64,000 nucleotides of DNA from CAZDCD01 sp964503885 (GTDB lineage Bacteria > Bacteroidota > Bacteroidia > Bacteroidales > UBA10428). Below the pieces are notes generated by a model. That model had not been told where the DNA came from and did not search any database. It saw nothing but the letters and a program-made list of their open reading frames with translations. The translations under genes and the position numbers were made by a program. Positions within the stretch are counted from its first letter, which is position 1, and every line of letters begins with the position of its first letter. This document shows, in pieces, positions 42,992 through 51,854 of this stretch. Location: the NCBI GenBank assembly GCA_964503885.1, contig CAZDCD010000005.1, positions 111,252 to 175,251 on the forward strand, given 5' to 3'.

Positions 42992-43576
42992 CTAAAGCAA
43001 AATCAGTTTTTTATTCCGGATTATTTCCCTGAGATCGGGCGGAAGTCCAAAATAATCATCGGTGAATCCGTCGAGCTCTTCCCTGGTTTTGGCAGACAAC
43101 AACTCCTGAACTTCTTCGGTTACGGGTTGGCTGATCATATACGGGAACACCGATATCATCAGATGATGTCCCCTGCAATGGGCAAATATCTGGTATTCAC
43201 TGAATTCGCTTATTTTCCTTCCGTTCACCAAACACGTTGAAATGTAATCATCCACATTATTGTTCCGGCTTAACATCAGATCAACCCTTTTGCTATAAAA
43301 ATCAATATGTGAATCGAAATACTTTCCAATCCGTTGCAACGATTCCTCCGACATTTTTTTTCTCATTTCCTCTAAACAATCAAGGCACATAGCATATTCG
43401 ACTTCTGCATATCCGTCTTTCATAACCTTTTCGATCACATATTCGGTTGAATCGTCCAGAAGGTATTTTTCACAAATTATACAGCTGCTAAAATACTCTT
43501 CGCTCACAAAAGTTTTAAATACTTTGGGAATATCAACAGCTCTGGCATTCCTAAGGAATGAATTTTCTTCCGTCAT
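42992..43576 (-). CDS. Unknown cytoplasmic protein with two CxxC motifs
   Basis: I do not recognise this 194-residue protein. It has no signal or membrane segment. Two CxxC pairs at about 32-35 (SCIICEKY) and 63-66 (MCLDCLEE) could bind one zinc or an iron-sulfur group. The rest is helical, with CRGHHLMI near the middle, and many Glu, Ser and Tyr. It lies 15 bp after the NCS2 permease gene and is probably translated from the same mRNA. A link to purine transport is suggested only by this spacing. Confidence 0.7.
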   Translation of the reverse strand: MTEENSFLRNARAVDIPKVFKTFVSEEYFSSCIICEKYLLDDSTEYVIEKVMKDGYAEVEYAMCLDCLEEMRKKMSEESLQRIGKYFDSHIDFYSKRVDLMLSRNNNVDDYISTCLVNGRKISEFSEYQIFAHCRGHHLMISVFPYMISQPVTEEVQELLSAKTREELDGFTDDYFGLPPDLREIIRNKKLILL

Positions 43577-43591
43577 CTTTTGTACATTATT

Positions 43592-44884
43592 TTATAACAA
43601 AAATTTCAATATAAAGAAAATACTGAGCATATACATGATCAGTGAGACCTGCTTCCATTTTCCGGTAAAGATTTTTATCAGCACATAGCTGAGCATCCCG
43701 AATATTATCCCTTCAGAAATACTTAGTGTCATTGGCATAATGATTATGGTCAGGAATACAGGTATGGCTTCTTCCATATTTTCAAGATCAACTTTCTGAA
43801 TAGGGCTCATCATGAACAAACCGACCATGATAAGCGCCGGTGCAGTGGCTGCGGAGGGTACCAGTAAGAACAAGGGCGCCAGAAAAAGCGATAATGCAAA
43901 TAAAATGGCCACAACAAAAGATGTCAGACCGGTTTTACCGCCTGCTGCAACACCTGCTGCACTTTCAACATATGTTGTTACCGTGCTGGTCCCAAGAACA
44001 GCCCCCGCTGTGGTTCCGATAGCATCTGCAAAAAGTGCTTGTTTTGCACGCGGGATACCTCCGTCCCTGTCAAGCATACCCGCCTTCGAGCTTACCCCCA
44101 CAAGTGTTCCAACCGTATCGAACATGTCCACAAACAGGAATGTGAACAACACGATCAGCATATTAAAGCTGAAAATTTTCGAGAAATCAAACATGAAGAA
44201 TATCGGATCTATCGCCGGAGGAAGGCTAAATAGCCCTTTTTCCGGAAGATGGGTAATCCCTAAAGGTATCCCCGCCAATGCAGATACAAATATCCCGATC
44301 AGCAATGCTCCCCTGATCCTGAATACCATTAATATACCGGTTATGAGCAACCCCGCCAGAGCGACCCATACTGAATGGCTGCTCATATCGCCCAAGGCTA
44401 GCAATGTATTCTCATTTCCCATGATAATGCCGGAATTTTTCAGTCCCAGTACGGCAATAAATAAGCCAATACCTGCCGATATTGCATGTTTTAAATTCTC
44501 AGGTATGCTGTTTATTATCGCTTCACGAATATTAAATGCAGTAAGAATAATAAAAATAATCCCTTCGATGAATACTGCGGTGAGAGCCATCTGCCAGGAA
44601 TAACCCATTCCGATGACAACCGTGTACGCGAAAAAAGCATTTAACCCCAAACCCGGAGCAAGGGCAAATGGTAGTTTTGCCCAGAAAGCCATGACCATGG
44701 TGGCCAGGCAGGCCGATAAGGCTGTTGCGGTGAACAAGGCATTTTTATCCATACCCGTTTCACCCAGTATGGTTGGATTAAGCGCCAGGATATATGCCAT
44801 AGTCATGAATGTGGTAATACCGGCAATGATCTCAGTTCGCAATGAAGTGTGATGATTTTTTAACTGAAAGTATTTTTCAAGCAT
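43592..44884 (-). CDS. NCS2 family purine permease
   Basis: A 430-residue nucleobase permease of the AzgA/GhxP/PbuG branch, a proton symporter for adenine, guanine or hypoxanthine. Typical features are the start HHTSLRTEIIAGITTFMTMAYIL, ALAPGLGLNAFFAYTVV, and the TM10 region GTSTVTTYVESAAGVAAGG. About 14 membrane helices are expected; the last is at the extreme C-terminus. It leads a likely two-gene operon with the CxxC protein. A DUF5020 porin-like gene lies 231 bp upstream in the same direction. Base specificity cannot be told. Confidence 0.94.
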   Translation of the reverse strand: MLEKYFQLKNHHTSLRTEIIAGITTFMTMAYILALNPTILGETGMDKNALFTATALSACLATMVMAFWAKLPFALAPGLGLNAFFAYTVVIGMGYSWQMALTAVFIEGIIFIILTAFNIREAIINSIPENLKHAISAGIGLFIAVLGLKNSGIIMGNENTLLALGDMSSHSVWVALAGLLITGILMVFRIRGALLIGIFVSALAGIPLGITHLPEKGLFSLPPAIDPIFFMFDFSKIFSFNMLIVLFTFLFVDMFDTVGTLVGVSSKAGMLDRDGGIPRAKQALFADAIGTTAGAVLGTSTVTTYVESAAGVAAGGKTGLTSFVVAILFALSLFLAPLFLLVPSAATAPALIMVGLFMMSPIQKVDLENMEEAIPVFLTIIIMPMTLSISEGIIFGMLSYVLIKIFTGKWKQVSLIMYMLSIFFILKFLL

Positions 44885-45087
44885 AGGTTGATGAATCGTA
44901 GAATACCGGTAAAATTATGGATTTTTTGTATTATAATGAACATTCGAATGGAAGGATCAATTTACAACGACCAAAGAACAGGTAATTCTCAAATAGCAAA
45001 TTACAATGATCAATAAATGGCGCCTTCTCAACCATCGTAATCAAAAAATACCAATAAACCAAATGTGGTTGGTTTGAACATCATCGG

Positions 45088-45113
45088 TCATTGGAATTTG
45101 TCACTTGGAATTT
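45088..45113. repeat. Short tandem TTGGAATTTG repeats
   Basis: TCATTGGAATTTG and TCACTTGGAATTT are side by side. Related degenerate AATTAC/GACC stretches lie a little upstream (about 44960-45020). Such degenerate repeats are common in intergenic DNA of Bacteroidota. Function unknown. Confidence 0.4.
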
Positions 45114-45115
45114 CA

Positions 45116-45826
45116 TCAGAATTCCCATTTAAACGCCAGTGTGGGTGAAATCTTCCAGTCATTTGGCCCAAACGGAAAATTTTTACTTATCTCTGTCTCA
45201 TTTCCGATAAAAATATGCCTTTTCAGCGCAACCCAGAACTGTGGTTCGGTCTGAAATACCAACTCTTTTCCGGTTTCATAAAGTTTGTCCTGCGACCAGA
45301 TATCGATAAAACCTGTAAGTACCAGCCTTCCCTTACAAAAGGGTTGGTACCATATTGTGGTGAACTGGAAATCGGCGCTGGTTGCTCCCCTCGGATACCG
45401 ATACAGAAGCATGGTTCCCACTACGACTTTACCTATCCTTACCGGGTAGCTTAATCCGGCAAGCCATGTACTTGTAAGATTATATCCTATAGACACAGAA
45501 TCATTGATTTTTTCTGCCTGTACGCCATCGTTATATTCGATATGCAACCCGAGTTCTTCGAATCCTTTTATTTTTTTTATTCCGGGAATATAGAAATCGT
45601 GCGATATTTCCCAGTAAGCCATGGAAATTCCCCTTGGAGTATTGGCCGAATTGAAATCAAAATCCACAAACCAGAAGGTTGAACCGAACGAATCGGCTTT
45701 ATACATTTCAAGCGTCGCAGTAAAATACTTTCTGTCTTTTCCAAAATCGTAATGAAGCTGCAGATTTTGTGAAAACAGCGCGACTCCGGAAAAAAGATAT
45801 GTACATAAAAGCAGGTAAATTTTCAC
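45116..45826 (-). CDS. DUF5020 family outer-membrane channel-like protein
   Basis: A 236-residue exported protein starting at GTG; the signal ends LFSQ. The rest is a small beta barrel in the DUF5020/Tsx-like pattern: LQLHYDFGKDRKYFTATLEMYKAD is split here as LQLHYDFGKD and RKYFTATLEM, with an early FWFVDFDFN strand and a terminal aromatic FKWEF. Tsx is a nucleoside channel; DUF5020 members are placed with it. The NCS2 purine permease gene is downstream on the same strand and a nucleotidase gene is divergent, so uptake of nucleosides or bases is plausible. The barrel is fairly sure, the substrate inferred. Confidence 0.82.
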   Translation of the reverse strand: MKIYLLLCTYLFSGVALFSQNLQLHYDFGKDRKYFTATLEMYKADSFGSTFWFVDFDFNSANTPRGISMAYWEISHDFYIPGIKKIKGFEELGLHIEYNDGVQAEKINDSVSIGYNLTSTWLAGLSYPVRIGKVVVGTMLLYRYPRGATSADFQFTTIWYQPFCKGRLVLTGFIDIWSQDKLYETGKELVFQTEPQFWVALKRHIFIGNETEISKNFPFGPNDWKISPTLAFKWEF

Positions 45827-45931
45827 ATTCAGCCAAATATTAAATCAGGGCGCTAAAGTTAACCAAGAATAGATAAAATAAAAAAACGATATTTTATTTC
45901 TGAATATTTATTGGTTGTTTTGTAAGGTGAT

Positions 45932-46639
45932 ATGATTAAAAAGGAAATCAAATACAAGCACCTTTTTTTCGATCTTGATCAGACTCTTTGGGATTTCGAA
46001 GCAAATGCCAGGGCAACTTTCCATGACCTGTTCAGGCATTATGAACTGAACAATAGAATCAGTGATTTTAACGCTTTTTTTAAAGCCTTCCTGATCTGCA
46101 ATGAACGTTTATGGGATAAATACCGCAAGGGTAAGATTACAAAAAACAGGTTGAGAACAGAGAGGTTCAGGATGGCCTTTAAGGATTTCGGGATTCAGGA
46201 CACACAGTTTATTACCGCTGTCAGTGATTTTTATATGGAGGAAGTATCGAAAAAGCCCATCCTTATCGAAGGGACGATCGAGGTGCTCGATAATCTTACT
46301 GACAGGTATTCGATGCATATTCTTACAAACGGTTTTCCGGAAATTCAGAAAGCGAAGATACAAAACAGCGGACTCACCGGCTATTTCGGTAAGATAATAA
46401 CCTCTTACGATGCCGGTTATCAAAAACCCGACGGCAGAATTTTTGAATATGCACTGAAATCGGTCAATGCCGGCAAATTCACGAGCATTATGATCGGTGA
46501 TGATCTGAAGGTGGATATTCTAGGTGCTAAAAAATGCGGTTTGGATCAGGTATATTTTAATAAGGAAAGAAAAACCCATAACGAACAGGTAACGTTTGAG
46601 ATAAACGAGCTTCAGGAGTTACTTACTATCCTGATGTAA
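45932..46639 (+). CDS. YjjG-like HAD family noncanonical pyrimidine nucleotidase
   Basis: A 235-residue HAD hydrolase. The nucleophile motif is FFDLDQTLWDFEANA (about 11-25; relatives have DxD, and here the second D is D14). Motif II is ILTNGF. Motif III is YQKPDGRIF, with the catalytic Lys, and motif IV is MIGDDLKVDILGAKKCG. The W after the first motif and cap layout fit the YjjG/TIGR02254 subfamily, which removes phosphate from unusual pyrimidine nucleotides and cleans the pool. Cytoplasmic. It is divergent from the DUF5020 gene, close to the purine permease gene. Exact substrate is inferred. Confidence 0.9.
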   Translation: MIKKEIKYKHLFFDLDQTLWDFEANARATFHDLFRHYELNNRISDFNAFFKAFLICNERLWDKYRKGKITKNRLRTERFRMAFKDFGIQDTQFITAVSDFYMEEVSKKPILIEGTIEVLDNLTDRYSMHILTNGFPEIQKAKIQNSGLTGYFGKIITSYDAGYQKPDGRIFEYALKSVNAGKFTSIMIGDDLKVDILGAKKCGLDQVYFNKERKTHNEQVTFEINELQELLTILM

Positions 46640-46667
46640 ATTCACAGGAAATGAATATCGGAAAAAC

Positions 46668-46712
46668 TTGCCTGCGCCTGTCTGCCCTTCCTGGCGGCAG
46701 GCAGGGAATGAC
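46668..46712. repeat. GC-rich interspersed motif, copy 3
   Basis: GC-rich stretch with CCCTTCCTGGCGGCAGGCAGGG, split here as CCCTTCCTGG and CGGCAGGCAGGG, in an AT-rich intergenic. It resembles the motifs near 11148 and 36418. It may be a dispersed palindromic element. Confidence 0.35.
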
Positions 46713-46801
46713 GATTTTTGAATGGTGAACTTAACTCGCTGCTAAAATCATCATTCTCATTCCTTATTCGACATTCAATGCTCCGTTACAGGTGAACTTG
46801 C

Positions 46802-47791
46802 CTACTTCTTCCTTCCCGGTCTATCAGTTGATTTTGAGATCGAATCACGCATTTGCGTGTCGGCTTCAATATTCTTCATTCTGTAATAATCCATAATCCC
46901 CAGATTTCCTGAACGGAATGCTTCAGCCATGGCCAGGGGTACCTGGGCTTCCGCCTCAATTACCTTTGCCCGTGCCTCTTGTGCTTTGGCTTTCATTTCC
47001 TGTTCAAGGGCAACGGCCATCGCTCTTTTTTCTTCTGCCTTGGCCTGTGCAATATTCTTATCTGCATTGGCCTGGTCCATCTGAAGTACCGCACCGATAT
47101 TTTTTCCGACATCGATATCCGCGATATCGATCGATAAAATTTCGAAAGCAGTTCCAGCATCCAGTCCCTTGTTCAACACCACTTTAGATATCGAATCGGG
47201 ATTTTCAAGTACCTCCTTATGTGATTTTGCAGAACCTATGGAAGATACGATTCCTTCACCTACCCTGGCAAGAACAGTTTCCTCTCCGGCTCCTCCCACA
47301 AGTTGTTTTATGTTAGCCCTTACAGTTACCCTGGCTTTTGCTATAAGCTGAATACCATCCTTGGAAACTGCTGCTACCGGCGGTGTATTGATTACTTTGG
47401 GATTAACTGACATCTGAACCGCTTCAAAAACATCCCTCCCGGCAAGATCGATGGCTGTGGCAGCTTTAAAATTCAATTCGATATTGGCTTTATCGGCTGA
47501 TATCAGGGCGTTGACCACGGTTCTTACATTGCCACCTGCAAGATAGTGGGCTTCAAGATCGTTGGTGGATAGCTTCAGACCTGCTTTGGTGGCATTTACC
47601 TGAGCATTGACGATAATCGAAGGAGGAACTTTTCGTATCCGCATCCCGATTAATTGCGTAATGGGAACATATACCCTGGCAAAAACAGCGCTTAGCCATA
47701 ATCCTAACGGTATCAGGTAGAAAAACAGCCAGAGCAGAATGATTATACCTACTATGATAACAATTACAGTACCAACTCCTGAAGCTTCCAT
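46802..47791 (-). CDS. floA: Flotillin-like protein FloA
   Basis: A 329-residue membrane-raft scaffold of the FloA/YqfA type. One N-terminal hairpin or TM (about 7-28), then an SPFH/band-7-like part (PPSIIVNAQVNATKAGLKLS; KDGIQLIAKARVTVRANIKQLVGG) and an Ala/Glu/Lys-rich coiled coil (about 235-290; AQAKAEEKRAMAVALEQ). The TM is short and cytoplasm-facing. It lies only 6 bp after nfeD, the usual partner, and both probably follow clpS and a TPR-SPOR gene in one operon. It organises membrane microdomains and affects secretion and fluidity. Certain. Confidence 0.95.
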   Translation of the reverse strand: MEASGVGTVIVIIVGIIILLWLFFYLIPLGLWLSAVFARVYVPITQLIGMRIRKVPPSIIVNAQVNATKAGLKLSTNDLEAHYLAGGNVRTVVNALISADKANIELNFKAATAIDLAGRDVFEAVQMSVNPKVINTPPVAAVSKDGIQLIAKARVTVRANIKQLVGGAGEETVLARVGEGIVSSIGSAKSHKEVLENPDSISKVVLNKGLDAGTAFEILSIDIADIDVGKNIGAVLQMDQANADKNIAQAKAEEKRAMAVALEQEMKAKAQEARAKVIEAEAQVPLAMAEAFRSGNLGIMDYYRMKNIEADTQMRDSISKSTDRPGRKK

Positions 47792-47797
47792 GATTTC

Positions 47798-48262
47798 TTA
47801 TTTTAATTTAACAACTATTTGGGTTTTTAATACTTTTATCACTTCTATCTCTTTGTTTTCCTCAATGAAACTGCCGGTGGATTTAGCCTCGCAAATAATA
47901 TCATTAACCTGCACCTTTCCGATCGGATTCAGTCTGGTAATCGTTTTTCCGGTATCGCCGACCTTAATTTTTTCTTCCTCGAAAGGTGTAATTTTCCCGT
48001 TAATTTCACCCACCAATCCGAGCCTCTTCCATGTCTTTGTTCTGAAAGCAACTACAATGGTAATCACCGACAATAAAAATGTCCCTCCCAGAAACAGGTT
48101 TCCGATATGAACACCCTTTGCATGGTAGGCGATAACAATTCCGATAACCAGGCAAAGAAATCCTCCAATTCCGGCGATGGTAACACCGGGTATGAGCAAA
48201 AATTCAACCAGCAGGAGAATGATCCCGAGAAGGATTAACAGTACAATTGCACCGGTAGTCAT
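47798..48262 (-). CDS. NfeD-like membrane protein
   Basis: A 154-residue short NfeD. Three hydrophobic segments occupy the first 75 residues (GAIVLLILLGIILLLVEF is the first). The C-terminal OB-like domain (about 80-152) has LVGEINGKITPFEEEKIKVGD and VIKVLKTQIVVKL. NfeD proteins act with flotillin/stomatin partners at the membrane. Here the partner floA lies 6 bp downstream. It has no protease domain of the long NfeD type. ClpS is 21 bp upstream. Confidence 0.92.
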   Translation of the reverse strand: MTTGAIVLLILLGIILLLVEFLLIPGVTIAGIGGFLCLVIGIVIAYHAKGVHIGNLFLGGTFLLSVITIVVAFRTKTWKRLGLVGEINGKITPFEEEKIKVGDTGKTITRLNPIGKVQVNDIICEAKSTGSFIEENKEIEVIKVLKTQIVVKLK

Positions 48263-48283
48263 GTTTTTTGAATGAATGAACTA

Positions 48284-48571
48284 TTAGTCGATAGTAGCGT
48301 TAAGTCCCCTTTCTGTTAATCCTTCCCTGTATGGTTTCAGGTATCTGTATGATCCTTTCTTAACATCGCATTTGCCCTTATAATGGACCAGGAAGGTACA
48401 TTGTTCAGCCTGCAGCACTTCCATATCACAAATTTCAACCAGGGAGTCGATCACATAATCAAAGGTATGAATATCATCATTATGCAGGACCAGCAGCTTT
48501 AATTTGCCGGTTCCTGTATCTTCGATCTCCTCAAGTACAGGCTTTTGTCTCAGGGATCCTTTTTCTTTCAT
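48284..48571 (-). CDS. clpS: ATP-dependent Clp protease adaptor ClpS
   Basis: A 95-residue adaptor that delivers N-degron proteins to ClpAP or ClpCP. The family core is LLVLHNDDIHTFDYVIDSLVE, split here as LLVLHNDDIHT and FDYVIDSLVE. The usual HxxG site is replaced by VHYKGKC. The C-terminal helix is YLKPYREGLTERG. The N-terminal 20 residues are flexible as expected. The gene lies in the same direction as and just upstream of nfeD and floA, which is unusual, as clpS often precedes clpA. Family is confident. Confidence 0.9.
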   Translation of the reverse strand: MKEKGSLRQKPVLEEIEDTGTGKLKLLVLHNDDIHTFDYVIDSLVEICDMEVLQAEQCTFLVHYKGKCDVKKGSYRYLKPYREGLTERGLNATID

Positions 48572-48631
48572 AAGTTTTTGATCGGTTTATCCTGTTATTT
48601 CCCATCAAAAATAGCAAAATTTCTTCACTTT

Positions 48632-50086
48632 TTACTGCATGAGTTTTGTCCCCTGATGCAATTCTTTGTATTCGATCTCGCCAGCTTTATCAAGTGTTAC
48701 AGGCGTATTCTGATAAAAAGCCGTAATAAAACAGTCGGAATATCCCGATACCTTAAGTTTGTTCATGACAACGGTGGCGGCTGCATAGGTGTTGAAAACT
48801 CCGGCATAGTATTTATACACATTCTTTTCGGAAATAAAATCATAAAAAACCGGATATAATCCGCCGAATGCATCATCATTTGCTTTCTTACTGTATACAC
48901 CAAGTTGAACCGTATAGAACAGATCATTCTTAACTAACGGCCTTTCAGGGATAGGATTCCCTGAATGATAGGGCTTTCCGGCCTGCAATTCAATTTCAGA
49001 CCCTGAAGTACCTGGTGGAACCGGGGTGTTTATATCGGGTATCTCAATAGCCTGGTTTGTTTTCCCTGGATCTCCCGCCGGACTTTCTTCAGCGGGAGTA
49101 TTGATGTACCGGTAAACCTTTATCCCGTTAATTTCTTCCTTAAGTTCAATATGTGCAGGTTTTAGCGTATCTTGTGGAAGATTTCTGTACTGATTATCTG
49201 CCTCATGCTGCAATTCTTTCGATTCTTTTTCCAGACCGGCAATTTCGGCTGCTTTTGTTCTCCTTATTTCAGGATCTTCTATTTCCCTGAGCTCACCCCT
49301 TTTTGTCTTTGCCTCCCTTTTAAACAAATCGGATGAAAGTTGTAAGTCGAGTGCTTTCCTGAGCACAGCGTTATCAATTTCCTGCGAATGGATAGTATTT
49401 CCTGTCTGTTTTAACGATGATGAAGTATTTCCGGGAGCTTTGCCCTGAACCAGAATTCGATCATTGTCTGCACTCACTTCGGCCGGAGCTTTGACCGGCT
49501 GTTTTTCAGGAACATTGTTTTTATTTTCCAGTGATTGAATTTCGGCAAGCTTGTTTTCCTTTACCGCAGATTCTTTATCTGCTGATGCAGTATTGGTCCC
49601 CTCCGCATGCAATTTCTGCATTTCCCCCATAGCATTTAGATTGCGGGCTACATTCAGTCTTTTGATATCCGATCTTCGGCCTTCATCAAGAAAGCGGTTA
49701 AAGGCTTTTCGTGCTTCCGGGAAGTTGTTGTTCATCTGAAAAGCCCGGCCCAGGTAAAACCATGCATCGATTTTTTCACCTCTCACCGCGGCAAAGTACA
49801 TGTCATCCTGCGCATCTTCAAGACGCTGATCAAGCTCAATAAGACACCGTGCGACAAAATACCGGTATTCCGGCTCTTGCGGGTAAAGCTCTTTCAGCTC
49901 TTCGAAATATAAAAGGGCGTCAGCATAATCGTTCTTCATAAAACGTTGCTTTGCTTCCTGTTCCAGCTCCGGTGTCCTGGATATTTGTCCGCTAAGGACA
50001 TTTGCATTCAGGAACAATGATAAAATTATAAGACAGTCCAGCATTACCTTTTGCCTGATATTGGTTGCGAGTGATTCGGGCTTCAT
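48632..50086 (-). CDS. Exported TPR-SPOR protein
   Basis: A 484-residue exported protein. The signal ends VLSGQ; ATG at 50086 and an internal ATG at 50044 both give a signal. TPR units lie at about 38-135 (RFMKNDYADALLYFEELKELYP, AWFYLGRAFQMNNNFPEARKAFNRFLDEG). A long low-complexity, charged linker and coiled coil follow (about 150-380), and a SPOR domain closes the protein (about 395-465: FYTVQLGVYSKKANDDAF, KYYAGVFNTYAAATVVMNKL). SPOR domains bind denuded septal glycan. So it probably works at the cell wall or division site. It is 60 bp upstream of clpS and may lead that operon. Confidence 0.85.
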   Translation of the reverse strand: MKPESLATNIRQKVMLDCLIILSLFLNANVLSGQISRTPELEQEAKQRFMKNDYADALLYFEELKELYPQEPEYRYFVARCLIELDQRLEDAQDDMYFAAVRGEKIDAWFYLGRAFQMNNNFPEARKAFNRFLDEGRRSDIKRLNVARNLNAMGEMQKLHAEGTNTASADKESAVKENKLAEIQSLENKNNVPEKQPVKAPAEVSADNDRILVQGKAPGNTSSSLKQTGNTIHSQEIDNAVLRKALDLQLSSDLFKREAKTKRGELREIEDPEIRRTKAAEIAGLEKESKELQHEADNQYRNLPQDTLKPAHIELKEEINGIKVYRYINTPAEESPAGDPGKTNQAIEIPDINTPVPPGTSGSEIELQAGKPYHSGNPIPERPLVKNDLFYTVQLGVYSKKANDDAFGGLYPVFYDFISEKNVYKYYAGVFNTYAAATVVMNKLKVSGYSDCFITAFYQNTPVTLDKAGEIEYKELHQGTKLMQ

Positions 50087-50201
50087 TTTTAACGGTTAGG
50101 TTCAGTACAATTTTACGACAACTATTTGATATTTTTTTAAACAATATCTAAGAAAAAATATATCTTCGCAAGCTGAAAGTTAAACAAATAAACACTATAC
50201 T

Positions 50202-50924
50202 ATGAAAACGAAAGGCCTGATTCTATCAGCAACATTGATTCTAAGCATATTTTTCATTCAATGCCAAACCGGCTCAAAAAAAGACTATTCGAAAGTAAAA
50301 ATACAAAATGAACTGGACACGGCAAGTTATTATCTCGGCCTCTATTGGGGAAAACAAACTTACAATTCATATATTCGGGAGGTAGACGACGAAGCATTCA
50401 TGAAAGGTTTCATGCAATCTTTGAAACAAGACAGTACAGTACCTGCTGATTTTTTGATAAGCCAGTATCTCGGCAAATATTCCAATAAATTGTATGAAGA
50501 TAATATGAAAACAGAGCATAAAGGCGAGATAGAAAAAAATGCCCAGTTTCTGGAAGAAAACAAAAAGAAAGATAATATAGTCACATTATCAAGCGGTCTG
50601 CAATATATTATTGAAAAAGAAGGTACAGGAGAACGTCCTGCAGCTAATGACCAGGTAAAAGTGGATTATACGGGCACGCTCATCGACGGAACCAAATTTG
50701 ACAGTTCCATTGACAGGGGAGAACCTGCAGTGTTCAATGTAACGGGAGTAATCAAGGGATGGTCGGAAGCACTCCAGCTGATGCCTGTAGGTTCGAAATG
50801 GAAGCTTTTTATTCCCTCTGACCTGGCTTATGGTGCGCGCGGACAAGGCAAAATTCCTCCTTACGCGACCCTTATTTTTGAAGTTGAACTTCTTGATATT
50901 GTCAGCAACGACAGCACTAAATAG
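50202..50924 (+). CDS. FKBP-type peptidyl-prolyl isomerase lipoprotein
   Basis: Speeds cis-trans turning at proline to help fold envelope proteins. A 240-residue FkpA/Mip-like protein: signal with possible lipobox FIQC (Cys21), an N-terminal dimer/helical region (about 35-125), and FKBP domain (about 140-236) with VKVDYTGTLIDGTKFDSS, PVFNVT-like AVFNVTGVIKGW, PSDLAYGARG and IPPYATLIFEVELLDI. It is alone on its mRNA. A terminator lies 26 bp after the stop. Annotation certain. Confidence 0.94.
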   Translation: MKTKGLILSATLILSIFFIQCQTGSKKDYSKVKIQNELDTASYYLGLYWGKQTYNSYIREVDDEAFMKGFMQSLKQDSTVPADFLISQYLGKYSNKLYEDNMKTEHKGEIEKNAQFLEENKKKDNIVTLSSGLQYIIEKEGTGERPAANDQVKVDYTGTLIDGTKFDSSIDRGEPAVFNVTGVIKGWSEALQLMPVGSKWKLFIPSDLAYGARGQGKIPPYATLIFEVELLDIVSNDSTK

Positions 50925-50949
50925 AAAATAATACCGTCACAAAGGGATA

Positions 50950-50979
50950 AACCTTCTGCAAACACAGAAGGTTTTTTTT
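50950..50979 (+). terminator. Rho-independent terminator of the FKBP gene
   Basis: AACCTTCTG and CAGAAGGTT form a 9-bp stem with a 6-nt loop, followed by a run of T. It lies 26 bp after the FKBP stop. Confidence 0.88.
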
Positions 50980-51054
50980 ATTATACCGGTTTTTACGTAT
51001 GCGAACCAAGCGGGTGGATTTTTGTTATTATCCAAAGGGTAGGAGGAGAAAGTT

Positions 51055-51693
51055 ATGGCAACACTTGATGAACTGCGAAGGGAATACATCCATGATCATC
51101 TTGATTTTGAAGATTTAAATTCCGATCCGTTTATACAGCTCAAATACTGGTTGAACGACGCCATCAAGGCACAAATTAAAGATGCCAATGCAATGGCATT
51201 ATCTACTTCAGAACCAGGCGGAAAGTCCTCGCTGCGAATGGTATTACTGAAAAATCTTGATCATACGGGATTGGTTTTTTTTACAAATTACAACAGTAAA
51301 AAGGGACGTCATATCGCAGCAAATCCTTACGGGGCAATACTTTTTTACTGGAGAGAACTGGACAGACAGGTACGTGTGGAGGGAAAGATCGAGAAAACAT
51401 CGCGAAAGGAATCTGATGAATATTTCATGATCCGACCGGAAGAAAGCAAGATAGGAGCCTGGGCCTCACCACAGAGTGATCGGATACCAGACCGTGAATA
51501 CCTCGACCACCTGATCTTTGATTTTACCAACCTCTTCCGGAATAAATCCCTCGAGAGGCCTGAGAACTGGGGGGGGTACAGGATGATCCCCGACCTTTTT
51601 GAGTTCTGGCAGGGTAGGGAAAGCAGGCTTCATGACCGTTTTGAATACATATGGAATAACGGGGCATGGGAGATCAACCGCCTGGCGCCCTGA
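51055..51693 (+). CDS. pdxH: Pyridoxamine 5'-phosphate oxidase
   Basis: Makes pyridoxal 5'-phosphate from pyridoxine or pyridoxamine phosphate using FMN and oxygen. The 212-residue product shows the family pattern: PGGKSSLRMVLLK and FTNYNSKKGRHI for FMN contacts, and the C-terminal signature GGYRMIPDLFEFWQGRESRLHDRF (written in two halves: GGYRMIPDLFEFW and QGRESRLHDRF). Full length. A strong AGGAGGAG sits at 51041-51048. Oxygen dependence agrees with the SOD genes and suggests at least occasional oxic life. Convergent with valS. Confidence 0.96.
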   Translation: MATLDELRREYIHDHLDFEDLNSDPFIQLKYWLNDAIKAQIKDANAMALSTSEPGGKSSLRMVLLKNLDHTGLVFFTNYNSKKGRHIAANPYGAILFYWRELDRQVRVEGKIEKTSRKESDEYFMIRPEESKIGAWASPQSDRIPDREYLDHLIFDFTNLFRNKSLERPENWGGYRMIPDLFEFWQGRESRLHDRFEYIWNNGAWEINRLAP

Positions 51694-51854
51694 TTAGGGG
51701 GTTTCACCTCAACAATCCATATCCCTGCAGATCGCAATATTTTTTTCTATAACTTCTGCCTTACACTAACCTTCAAAGTTTTGGCGGTCTTCTTGTCGGT
51801 GTTTTTAAAAAAATCCAATGCCATAACATTGATTTTTCACGGGTTGATTGCACA

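Noticed and set aside
43812..44603. 263-codon plus-strand frame
   Set aside because: It lies wholly opposite the NCS2 permease gene and its protein is a low-complexity shadow.
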